Below are positions 38,201-43,775 of a stretch of 64,000 nucleotides of DNA, in pieces (the stretch's first letter is position 1; every line of letters begins with the position of its first letter). The DNA lies in assembly GCA_000711775.1 (NCBI GenBank), contig ARYC01017193.1, positions 82,618-146,617 of the forward strand. Reading direction: 5' to 3'. A program made the position numbers and the translations under genes. Under the pieces are notes generated by a model. That model was not told where the DNA came from. It did not search any database and was given only the letters and a program-made list of their open reading frames with translations. This stretch comes from Oxytricha trifallax. Its lineage: Eukaryota > Ciliophora > Spirotrichea > Sporadotrichida > Oxytrichidae.

Positions 38201-41200
38201 TGTTTTTTTCAATAATTTTAATAGAAACAAATAAATTTCAATTTCAATTACCAAAATCATTTACTTTACAACATTTATTATTATATAATTTTCAAGGTAC
38301 ATAATTATTCTTTATCAAATTATATATTATTAACAAGGCCAAAATTAGTGTTTTTTATTCATAATTAATGCAATTTTAATTAAATATAAATTCATTATCA
38401 AGGTAAAAATGATATTTGAAGCTAAATTAAAAAAACCATTTCATAATTGATGATAAAGATTATTTAAAAATTATAAAAATTACATATTTTTATGTATGGG
38501 GCAGGAAACTTCCCCTCAAAATTTTTTTATATTCATTAATTTTAGTATAATTTTTAAAATTTCTAAAATTTCTAATAATCTTTATCTACTATTTTTTCTA
38601 TTTATAAACTAATATATAATTTATTTAATATATTTCTAAAATATTAACTAAATTTTAAAATTCTATAAAGGAATATCATTTAAGAAAATATATCATTACA
38701 GGACATAAAAAAAAATTGAAATTACTTTAGATATTTTATAAAATTAAAAATTATATCGGAAAGATAGGCATGAATCATTTTATAGTCTTAATTCAATAAT
38801 GTTTTAGAAATAACTAAGTTAATATAATATAAAGAATATTAATGGGATATTTTATAGGCATTAAAGAATTGGATATAATAGCAATGACTATATAAATATA
38901 TTTAATTAGTGCATTATCACATGGTCTGATGAATATTGTAAAAGTACTGAAATTTCCTGTTAAACTCCCTGCCAACAAAAATTTGAGATTATCGGGACAT
39001 AGTAATAAATCTGTATGCATCTATTCCGCAATCACTTCATCTCCTCCAAATCTATCTTTAGAGCAATAACTTATTTATAGATATATATATTTAAAAATAC
39101 CACATAAGAAATTAAAGATAAAAATTCATTCTTTTAATCTTAATTCAATATTATCAATAAATTTATATCTTAGTTTTGAAAAACTTGGCAAAGTAAATTA
39201 TAAATATCTTATGTTCAATATTTTTAATAAATTTTCCCCCAAATATTAAAATCAAATAGTTTATTAAAAAAATAAATTTATTTAAACTTAATTGAAAGAA
39301 GTCTACTTAAGAATCATATCCTCCAAAACGATCGTGGCTCACTCAAAACCTAAAAACCCTTAAATGAGATTTATAAGTACTTTGATTTTAAGATAATTTG
39401 ACTGAGGTTGGAGTTATTAATAGATTTTAATGTAAATCAATATTAAATGTACTTAATTTAATAAAAGAAAAAGATATTCTGATCATTTTGTAGGGGTCTA
39501 AATTTTAGTTTAATTAACTACAACTTTATAAGCTATATTGGTAAGTCTCATCTTTAGTTTTTTTTATTAATTATTGATTCTGCAATTTTTAATTGATTGA
39601 GACTTTCTGCTTTTGTCAATAAACTTCAGAAGTTTATAGTCAATTGTCAACTTTAGAAACTTTGATTTCTTCTTAGGCTTAGTTATAGCAATTATTGCTT
39701 TAGTTAAATAGTAAGTAGTGTGAGTGAATAGTTTATGTGCTACTCTTTAGGAACAATGAATATAAAACCCCATGAATTTTTTAAGAATTAAGATAAGGGG
39801 GTATTTATAAATAAACAAGAATTTAATTATTATTGGCGTAATATTTTAATGATTAGTCCAATTATTATATCTATTGGCTCGAATAAATTTCCATATAAAT
39901 TCAACCAATCAGGGTGTGTATATTTATTTTTACGCTAATTTTAATAATAATTATAATGTTATCACATTGAGGTCTCTGGGGACCCCCGATCTTATATAAA
40001 TGTTAATATATGCAAGGGTCTAGCGCTTTTAATCATTAGTCTGGTTGTGCTTTTTCATCTCCATCTAGTATTTCTGTTAAGAGGTAGTTGAAGCTGTAGT
40101 AGTCTTTAAACTCCTCCTCATGGATAATATCTCTTCTTCCTGTTAAGCTTATTGTTTTCTCTACCAATTCATTTGTGAGATTGATAATATCAACTTGTTT
40201 TCTTATTCTATTAGGTTTAAAGATAACACCTGTTATGAAGGCTAGTGATTGATGCATTATGGGTCTTGAAATACCTTCTGACTGTATCAAGATTTAATCT
40301 ACGTACATCAGGTACTTATAGGCTTCTCGGTCATCATTAATTATTCCTACTCCTGGAGGTATATACCCTCTAGTTTAGGGGGTACTTGTCATAAGTTAGT
40401 ACCATTTATCTGGGGTTCTGTTTCCAAGTCTTGATTTTCTAGGACTAGTATGATTTTTGTTTTATCTAGTCGGCTCCACCATATGAGACTTTGATATATG
40501 ATTGGAATTTTCAGAACATCTTTCGTTAAGCTTTAGCCGAAAGCTTACCAGTCTTAATTTTGGTTTGAGTCTAAGTCAGTGTATACATTTGTAGGTAAAA
40601 CAATTTATGCTATTTTGGCGAGGTTGTTAACTTCGAGTTCAGTCTAATTTTTCTCTGTCACTAGTCCCTTAATATCCTTAGGCTCCATATATTTAAATTT
40701 TAAATCTTTAATAACTTATTGTTATTTATTTTATAACTAAATAGTAAGTGCGTGATTGGTTTAAGTGCCTGCGTCATTAATTAAATTTCTTGGTTATACT
40801 AGTTACGCACTTAGTTATGTGAGGTTGCTTCTTACGTAAGGGGCTAGGTCTCTTTTGAATGATTTAAAACTCATCTTCTATTTATATCTCTTGAGAGTGA
40901 GCTTAGGTGGATTGTTGGGACATTTTTGAGTCTTACTTATTTTATTCTGTGAATGAGACTTCTTTGAGTTCAACTTCTTAAAAAACCTCCATTAGTTTTA
41001 GGATACTAGGTCTGTACTTAGTTGGGTGGGGAATTCAATGACGTTTGCTATAAGGGAGTTATTTAATACTAATCTTGAGTGCCATTCTTTAATTTTTAAC
41101 ACGTTTTTAATGTTAGATGGGTTGGTAAAATTGAGCGTTATCGATGTGAAGATTGTTTGTATTAGTGTGAGTTGAAGTTCTTGGTTGTATACAAAAACCT

Positions 41201-43365
41201 CGTTAGACTCTGGTAGGTCCGGATTTAGGATCAGTTCTATGTCAGATTATAGTTACTGTTGGTGAGTGGTCTTAATTGAGGTATGTTGAAGTTCGAGTAA
41301 GATTTATTGTCTCAATTCTATTCTCTGTTTTAGTATTTAGTTGAATAGGTTTGGTAAGATAATTTTGTAGCCTCTTGAGATTTTATCAAATCCTGCTAAA
41401 TAAGCTTAATATAATCCCTACACTATCTTTATGAGTGAGTGTGAGGGTAATCTTCTTATGAAGTAGAGACACTCCATGAAATCATTATTTTTCTAGATTG
41501 CCTTGTTAAGGAAGTATATCATTTTACCCTCAGAGCAAGTTTCAATATAATTTAATAGTGCTAATCTTAATTGATTCTGGCCAATAATAATTAAATTCTT
41601 GATTATTTATAAATACCCCCTTATCTTAATTCTTAAAAAATTCATGGGGTTTTATAAATAATTCAAAACTAGTTTTACTTATCCCTTTATACTTAACATA
41701 AATAAACCCTATTTTAATACTCTTCATCATAGATAGACCCCAAAAAATTGTATTTTTTTACTAAATTTATTAATAACCCCAACACTTAACAAATTTTCCT
41801 ACTTATTATACCGATAGTAATACCTGATTAAGAGGTTTTGGGGCTTTTGATTGTTGCATTACTTGCCTAAACTTGGATATAACGATAAATGTTATCAGAG
41901 AAATCTGAAATGTAATCATAAACAGCGAAAGTTAATCCCATATCAAACTTTTACTAAATTATTTGTATGTTAGAAGGGAATTCAAATTTACAGATTTGAT
42001 AAAATACATCTAAATATAATATAAAAAACAGTGATAATATGCATATTAATATAAGTAAATCGATTTATTTCAAGCTTAATTATTATTTAAAAATGTTACA
42101 AACTACAAATTAAATTTAAAAATAAAGATTGATACATTATTCTAATATTTCAGTTAGTTAGTTTTTAACATTGAAATTAATTCTGGAGATACAAAATCAA
42201 TCCAGAAGGATAATTTAAACATATTCCTTATTTTATTTTACTCAAAAAATGTTTAAAAAGATGTTTATAATTTAATACTTTTATTTAACAACAAGTTAAA
42301 TCAATCAATGTAATCCAAATTAAAATCTAGATTAATAAGAAAAATTATTGCTTTATATGATAATGAAAATTATTGATGTATGAATTTATATTCTCAAAAA
42401 TAATCATTGGGTTTAATTCAAAATAAACTAATTAAATTAGAATTCTCTAATTCATTTATTAGAATAATGATAAATGTTGACTAAAAAGAATTTAAATAAG
42501 TACATTACATTAAATGTAATATTAATATTAATTTAAATTTATAATTATAAATATTATTATTCAATGATTTAAGGAAATTAATATTGGGGCTTAAGCCAGC
42601 TAGATAGTTTAATTAAATTTTTATGCATCATCAATTTTACTTTAGACACCATTAGTCAACTTTCCCTGGTAAATTTATAATAACCAATTTTTCCCCGATA
42701 TTGTTTAAAAATTTAATAGATTATAAAACTTTAATTATTGAAATTATTTTAAAATTACTAGTCGACATCAATTCTAACATTTTCTTTAAGTGGGTCTCTG
42801 TAAAGAGTCTTTTTGACAATGCTATTTTACTTGTTGTAAACATCGATCAATCCATAGATAAAAAATGCCAATCAATTTAATTAATATTATTTTCATAAAA
42901 TATATAATAAATATAATTTATGGTCATAATATTCTCAAAAATAAAGGTGTTCTTAAAGTAAGAAAAATAATTTGAGTTCTATTTAACATATAATTTTAGT
43001 TTATTAAAGAATGTGAAAATATAAATCAATGTAAAAAAAATAAAATATTTATATCATATTGAGATATTAAAAGGAAATTCGTAGATTATTTAAAAACATC
43101 ATTGCAAGATAAATTTAATAATAATTTTACTAATTTTAGCTAGTTAGTAACTTGAGGTAAATTAAATTCACGAAATATTTTTACTAATATTATATTATTT
43201 TTAAAAATAAATTAGTTTGTTGAACACAAGTAGCCTCGTAATAATCGTGAATAAACCACCAAAGACAGTTTGGTATGTGTCCTTGGACTTGTACATGAGA
43301 TTGATGGGCGCTCCATACATATCCACTGACCGAACTACTCTCTTTAACTTGCTTTTAAATTTCAT
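21937..43365 (-). CDS. Locus M2: M-gene copy expanded by transposons, possibly a pseudogene
   Basis: Start ATG 43363-43365, stop TGA 21937-21939. Segments run 43213-43365, 42752-42878, 41853-41955 with 39283-39343 (one MDS split by TBE-VI), 38898-39060, 30998-31200, candidate segments at 29375-29465, 29010-29225 and 28870-28940, then 28660-28740, 28515-28595, 28405-28490, 28240-28378, 27590-27745, 27215-27335, 25680-25755, 25315-25410, 24545-24640, 24240-24360, 22672-22850, 22425-22520 and 21937-22100. IESs carry TBE-III/II, foldbacks at 26008-26638 and 29629-30746, a GTTTCC element, a MORN-gene segment and a short retroposon. The segment at 29010-29225 has frame lesions relative to M3, which argues for decay. 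Other segments keep their frames. Confidence 0.7.
22425..22520 (-). other. M2 MDS, SAPQ segment
   Basis: Reads KRSAPQTPTTTSLIFMESLM, then LDATINFL. It is conserved with 53740-53835 (SAPQIPTTSLILMESLMLD). A 3-bp difference within the Thr run keeps the frame, which supports coding. Confidence 0.58.
22672..22850 (-). other. M2 MDS15, second half
   Basis: Reads NDDLLSKALVSLIDKSKIDK through SPSKSSRSKSFKPSF. In M1 this is continuous with the upstream half. Here it is about 1.4 kb away from it. Confidence 0.68.
23226..23456 (-). mobile_element. Short retroposon sharing its 3' end with retroposon L-A
   Basis: About 230 bp on the minus strand, flanked by AGAGATTTAACTA (left near 23213-23225, right near 23457-23470), a 13-bp target duplication. 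Its 3' end is an (ATT)n tail (23222-23256 as TAA repeats) preceded by a GC-rich hairpin, GATCGGGGGTCCCC...GAGACCTCA, shared almost exactly with 39950-40030. The 5' part (about 23340-23456) reads MSNTRKQESSQRRKESEKTQ and has no match seen in L-A. It is either a SINE using a LINE-type tail or a 5'-truncated relative. Confidence 0.72.
24240..24360 (-). other. M2 MDS15, first half
   Basis: Reads LLSNYTLDGLIPSQLITENE and ends DNQIFQLKNH. Homologous to 6100-6205 and 54585-54690. Confidence 0.66.
24545..24640 (-). other. M2 MDS14
   Basis: Homolog of M1 6375-6475, with the same frame and the LSLDENQQL motif. Confidence 0.62.
24668..25022. mobile_element. Small inverted-repeat element, GTTTCC family
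   Basis: The left end is GGGGGGGGAAAGTTTCCTACC. The right end holds degenerate inverted matches (GGGACAGGAAAATCCC, AGGCAGTAAACTTC). It lies between M2 MDS13 and MDS14. The equivalent interval in M3 carries a related end (54985) plus the hAT-like element. Confidence 0.45.
25315..25410 (-). other. M2 MDS13
   Basis: Homolog of M1 6800-6900. It keeps the LQIQNEKLTNQLRNSNQ-like Gln/Asn-rich frame. Confidence 0.6.
25680..25755 (-). other. M2 MDS12
   Basis: Reads LQILSSRVRAKINYVALSVK. Homologous to 7128-7195. Confidence 0.64.
26008..26638. mobile_element. Foldback element in an M2 IES
   Basis: Arms of about 275 bp start GGGGGGGGCGATATCTGAAC and are inverted at 26638 (GTTCAGATATCGCCCCCCCC). They enclose a loop of about 75 bp near 26286-26358. 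The homologous M3 IES (near 58320) lacks it, giving an empty site around AAGAAAAATT. No transposase frame is present. Confidence 0.78.
26755..26965 (-). CDS. MORN-repeat gene segment embedded in an M2 IES
   Basis: A minus-strand frame reads LSQHYRKQKKDRGNGKFIHA followed by VGDIYEDRCKDDQLFHF. The G.GKF.HA.GD.YE block is the classic MORN repeat, usually repeated many times in membrane-associated or cytoskeletal proteins. Upstream, MKMKSQDDEDGGIKHSSIF is followed by a possible 42-nt intron (GTAAGT...CTAG, about 26885-26930). The simple GT-AG join does not keep the MORN frame, so the junction is unresolved. Nothing comparable lies in the matching M3 IES. It is probably one MDS of an unrelated gene. 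Confidence 0.55.
27215..27335 (-). other. M2 MDS11
   Basis: Reads NNNKERKKTQKSQFIHYQTI, then QEKLQ. It aligns with M3 58495-58620 and, more weakly, with M1 7690-7815. Confidence 0.55.
27590..27770 (-). other. M2 MDS10 and an unusually conserved flank
   Basis: The coding part reads NIKERNEEIQQSSLLYYSF. The whole stretch of about 170 bp is almost identical to 58893-59063 in M3, including bases that look noncoding, while neighbouring IES sequence is much more diverged. Confidence 0.55.
28240..28378 (-). other. M2 MDS9 (second membrane segment)
   Basis: Reads GGLSSVIALIAKLTIVKIQQ, then a basic stretch KKMFKIQKSFKKRGRN. Confidence 0.7.
28405..28490 (-). other. M2 MDS8
   Basis: Homolog of M1 9027-9115 (FTSSNEDYTT...FIDCIS type frame). 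Confidence 0.64.
28515..28595 (-). other. M2 MDS7
   Basis: Reads RFSYLELIKGTLQYFKAQEG, with Gln encoded by TAA. Confidence 0.64.
28660..28740 (-). other. M2 MDS6
   Basis: Reads QYFNLQQSYVDTKDSWFGNM, then IDNVQYK. Confidence 0.66.
28870..28940 (-). other. Candidate M2 segment c
   Basis: Reads TMASMINSSQFLKFSC. The M3 equivalent at 60150-60215 reads EMASIINSSEFLIVAAS. Most differences fall at third positions of this frame. A plus-strand frame is also open in M3, so the call is tentative. Confidence 0.35.
29010..29225 (-). pseudogene. Degenerate M2 segment b
   Basis: Homolog of the open M3 segment at 60320-60530. Relative to M3, M2 has extra bases near the CTCGAG site and a shorter region before GATTGA. 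The frame shifts and meets TGA. The nearest recognisable block is SFEATPLISYSEIS. Confidence 0.5.
29375..29465 (-). other. Candidate M2 segment a
   Basis: Reads SSKYSVSYQIIEVYLEVYQS, then QFRPYN before TGA. M3 60665-60790 gives SSKYSESHQIKEVYLEVYKS with conservative changes. Confidence 0.45.
29629..30746. mobile_element. 1.1-kb foldback element F, copy in M2
   Basis: The ends TGTTCCAACCGA and TCGGTTGGAACA are flanked by ACTTATC on both sides. Arms of about 502 bp (29671-30172 and 30236-30737) are essentially perfect reverse complements around a 63-bp loop. The outer ends carry a long C-rich/G-rich block. A sister copy lies at 60934-61997 in M3. No protein-coding frame was recognised. Confidence 0.85.
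30998..31200 (-). other. M2 MDS5
   Basis: Homolog of 10999-11200 (ends ...FDYYLSYSQGVQ-like). Confidence 0.68.
31849..32612 (-). pseudogene. TBE-III 57-kD gene, kinase part only
   Basis: Kinase-like domain with SIHRDLNPENIN (Lys of HRDLK is Asn here), AIIDFNRAQ and GYYPE, then MPRNEYYSTRCEKDAKQRIK and the C-terminus LPYDPNVHFE with TGA at 31849-31851. The N-terminal zinc-finger half was lost at the TBE-II junction. Confidence 0.8.
32750..33680 (+). pseudogene. TBE-II transposase with catalytic deletion
   Basis: Opens MRRLGSVYD, keeps IHADEAVFTFNTFISRSWYK (first Asp) and EIELYWGLLKGHYKK (third acidic residue). The stretch with the second Asp (DN..VHK in TBE-I and TBE-V) is deleted between RSIK and VPYSPQFN, so it cannot be catalytic. 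An (AT)n expansion at 33105-33133 also breaks the frame, and the usual TGA is altered. The end is taken near 33680 by comparison with TBE-I. Confidence 0.82.
33105..33133 (+). repeat. (AT)n microsatellite inside the TBE-II transposase
   Basis: A run of about 14 AT units stands where TBE-I has ACATATATAAAAAG. It is a slippage expansion within a former coding frame. Confidence 0.9.
33677..34465 (-). pseudogene. TBE-II 22-kD gene (two short introns, one frameshift)
   Basis: Start ATG 34463-34465 (MESMNDAMKRIQSQDL...FRSKEDLYRYLV), stop TGA 33677-33679 after FTGKFNM. A 36-nt intron (GTAAGT...ATTATAG) follows the first exon. A 26-nt intron (GTAAGC...AATAG) precedes KPGTSIYLMKERS. Both are at the positions seen in TBE-IV. 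One base is missing in the SNKLPE..FFFGVL region, so the frame is broken. The acidic-basic C-terminus contains AGAGTKRRNIGQSKPQEEEK. Confidence 0.78.
34690..34835. promoter_or_regulatory. Stretched palindrome between the divergent TBE-II genes
   Basis: GATCCTCCAAATTAAGTTC and CTCCAAATTAAGTTCAAATT recur with an inverted AATTTGGAGGACCTCC end. They lie between the 22-kD (-) and 57-kD (+) genes. The TBE-I counterpart is at 18186-18233. Confidence 0.35.
35033..36426 (+). pseudogene. TBE-II 57-kD zinc-finger/kinase gene with an internal inversion
   Basis: Start MSANLLRRAALLGSSQLKLS at 35033. The frame is also open upstream to 34892, but TBE-I and TBE-IV starts support 35033. Stop TGA 36424-36426 after LPHDSKLMFV. 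Bases about 35190-35352, carrying finger 1, are inverted relative to TBE-I: the reverse complement reads DYQCKECNNIF. Finger 2 (CEKPYSHTKDLKVHLKKKH) and the kinase HRDLKLENIMMNF are present. The DFN block is deleted between FQPL and SAXGNVYGT. Confidence 0.8.
35190..35352 (-). other. Inverted 160-bp segment in the TBE-II 57-kD gene
   Basis: Compared with 18555-18745 of TBE-I this piece reads in reverse complement: TATGATAACCTCC here against GGAGGTTATCATA there, and TATAAGTTGACTTGTAAG against CTTACAAGTCAACTT. Both borders fall inside the coding frame. Confidence 0.78.
36585..36890 (-). pseudogene. TBE-III transposase, N-terminal fragment
   Basis: On the minus strand it reads toward QRAIMFHH, homologous to DQRAVMFHRRFP of TBE-IV and TBE-V, then stops at the TBE-II junction. 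The 5' end matches the DEEYIDL-type start near 36880. Confidence 0.7.
37003..38120. other. M2 IES sequence right of TBE-III
   Basis: Mostly AT-rich noncoding. One plus-strand stretch at about 37893-37995 reads DVRKEIDSEDTGQGFYQILE, then QFKEKEQCGKRKF, and could be a lone coding segment. It has no second copy to test it against. Confidence 0.3.
38121..38517. mobile_element. Small inverted-repeat element, GTTTCC family
   Basis: The ends GGGGGAAGTTTCCTGCCCCC and GGGGCAGGAAACTTCCCC are exact inverses over the core and are flanked by AAAATTT on both sides. The left end has three tandem copies of the GTTTCCTG.CCC motif. No ORF is present. Confidence 0.75.
38898..39060 (-). other. M2 MDS4
   Basis: Reads DRFGGDEVIAEQMHTDLLLC, then PDNLKFLLAGSLTGNFSTF and IFIRPCDNALIK. 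Confidence 0.72.
39283..39343 (-). other. M2 MDS3, 3' part (right of the TBE-VI break)
   Basis: Reads VSHDRFGGYDSQVDFFQL in the frame that continues from 41853-41955 when TBE-VI and one trinucleotide copy are removed. Confidence 0.72.
40036..40392 (-). CDS. L-A ORF-b, unknown small protein
   Basis: ATG 40390-40392 overlaps the ORF-a stop. The frame reads MTSTPQTRGYIPPGVGIIND, continues YLMYVDQILIQSEGISRPIM and LAFITGVIFKPNRIRKQVDI, and ends DGDEKAQPD with stop at 40036 (118 aa). It is intact. The 3' UTR with hairpin and tail follows. No domain is recognised. Confidence 0.6.
40389..41556 (-). CDS. L-A ORF-a, unknown protein (5' truncated)
   Basis: About 390 codons are open in the ciliate code. 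The start is lost. It includes NYIETCSEGKMIYFLNKAIQ, ECLYFIRRLPSHSLIKIVQG and LIWWSRLDKTKIILVLENQD, and ends INGTNL then TGA (40389-40391). It is Gln/Leu-rich, with a basic stretch FFKKLNSKKSHSQNKISKTQ that could bind nucleic acid. I recognise no domain. The sense strand is rich in A and C. The stop overlaps the ATG of ORF-b, an arrangement that would suit reinitiation. Confidence 0.6.
41853..41955 (-). other. M2 MDS3, 5' part (left side of the protein)
   Basis: Reads KFDMGLTFAVYDYISDFSDN through YIQVQASNAT, up to the TBE-VI break at the ANT trinucleotide. Confidence 0.72.
42575..42675 (+). CDS. G2-related plus-strand segment in an M2 IES
   Basis: Reads GLSQLDSLIKFLCIINFTLD, then TISQLSL, aligned with G2 segment C (GLIKPDNYQIFTSSLLTFDP) at 9420. 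It lies between M2 MDS2 and MDS3, a different interval from that in M1. Confidence 0.45.
42752..42878 (-). other. M2 MDS2
   Basis: Reads LAFFIYGLIDVYNKQNSIVK, then RDPLKENVRIDVD. Confidence 0.74.
43213..43365 (-). other. M2 MDS1 (start segment)
   Basis: MKFKSKLKRVVRSVDMYGAP from ATG 43365, then YKSKDTYQTVFGGLFTIITR and VFNKL. Confidence 0.75.
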
Positions 43366-43606
43366 CTTGAAAGTTCTTAAACTTAATGTATAACTGTTCT
43401 AATGTTTTATTCCTCTTTTATTAAAAATATAGAAATAAACTTTATTGATTTATATAATATAAGTAAGAGCTAAGTCAAAGAATTTAAAGTGAGAAATATT
43501 TGGATTTATGTTTTTCACTATATCAAAAATACATTCGAAATTAGGAAATTAATCAATATTTGTTTAAAAATGAATCAAAATAGTGGAAGTAAAAGTTAAC
43601 CAATTT

Positions 43607-43636
43607 AAACAATCTTGGGCTTATTCAATGGAGAAT
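43607..43636. mobile_element. Inverted-repeat element P, copy 2, left piece
   Basis: CAATCTTGGGCTTATTCAAT matches the start of element P (compare 51935). The rest continues at 50142-50352, after TBE-IV. AAT is duplicated on both sides of TBE-IV. Confidence 0.65.
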
Positions 43637-43775
43637 CAAAACCCCAAAACCCCTTAGTGAGGTTTATAAGTAATTTGATTTGTAGGGTATAGTTGGGGGT
43701 CTTATTGGGGTGAGTAGAGAAAACGCAGGTTTTATTTAAATTTATATATATTTAATGAGTATTAAGTTATTTAAT

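Larger units (their letters stand above)
39930..41558 (-). mobile_element. Retroposon L-A with overlapping ORFs
   Basis: Minus-strand element. The 3' end has a GATCGGGGGTCCCC hairpin and an ATT-rich tail. The likely target duplication is GCTAATTTTAAT on the left and GCTAATCTTAAT at 41559-41570. The 5' end cuts into an open frame, so it is probably 5'-truncated. Two ORFs overlap at ATGA (40389-40392). No reverse-transcriptase motif is seen in what remains. Confidence 0.65.
39767..41658. mobile_element. Inverted-repeat element nested in TBE-VI, split by L-A
   Basis: Terminal repeats of about 70 bp begin TAAAACCCCATGAATTTTTT and run to AATTTAATTATTATTGGC, inverted at 41579-41658. TA flanks are visible. 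Without L-A the element would be about 260 bp, a non-autonomous inverted-repeat element. Confidence 0.7.
39344..41849 (-). mobile_element. TBE-VI, decayed TBE inserted inside M2 MDS3
   Basis: The ends CAAAACCTAAAAACCC and AGGTTTTGGGGCTTTTG are diverged TBE termini, flanked by ACT (39341-39343) and ATT (41850-41852), both ANT. The left part resembles the kinase C-terminus, and about 39655-39760 resembles the transposase N-terminus. The middle is deleted as in TBE-III. It carries a nested inverted-repeat element that in turn carries retroposon L-A. Confidence 0.78.
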
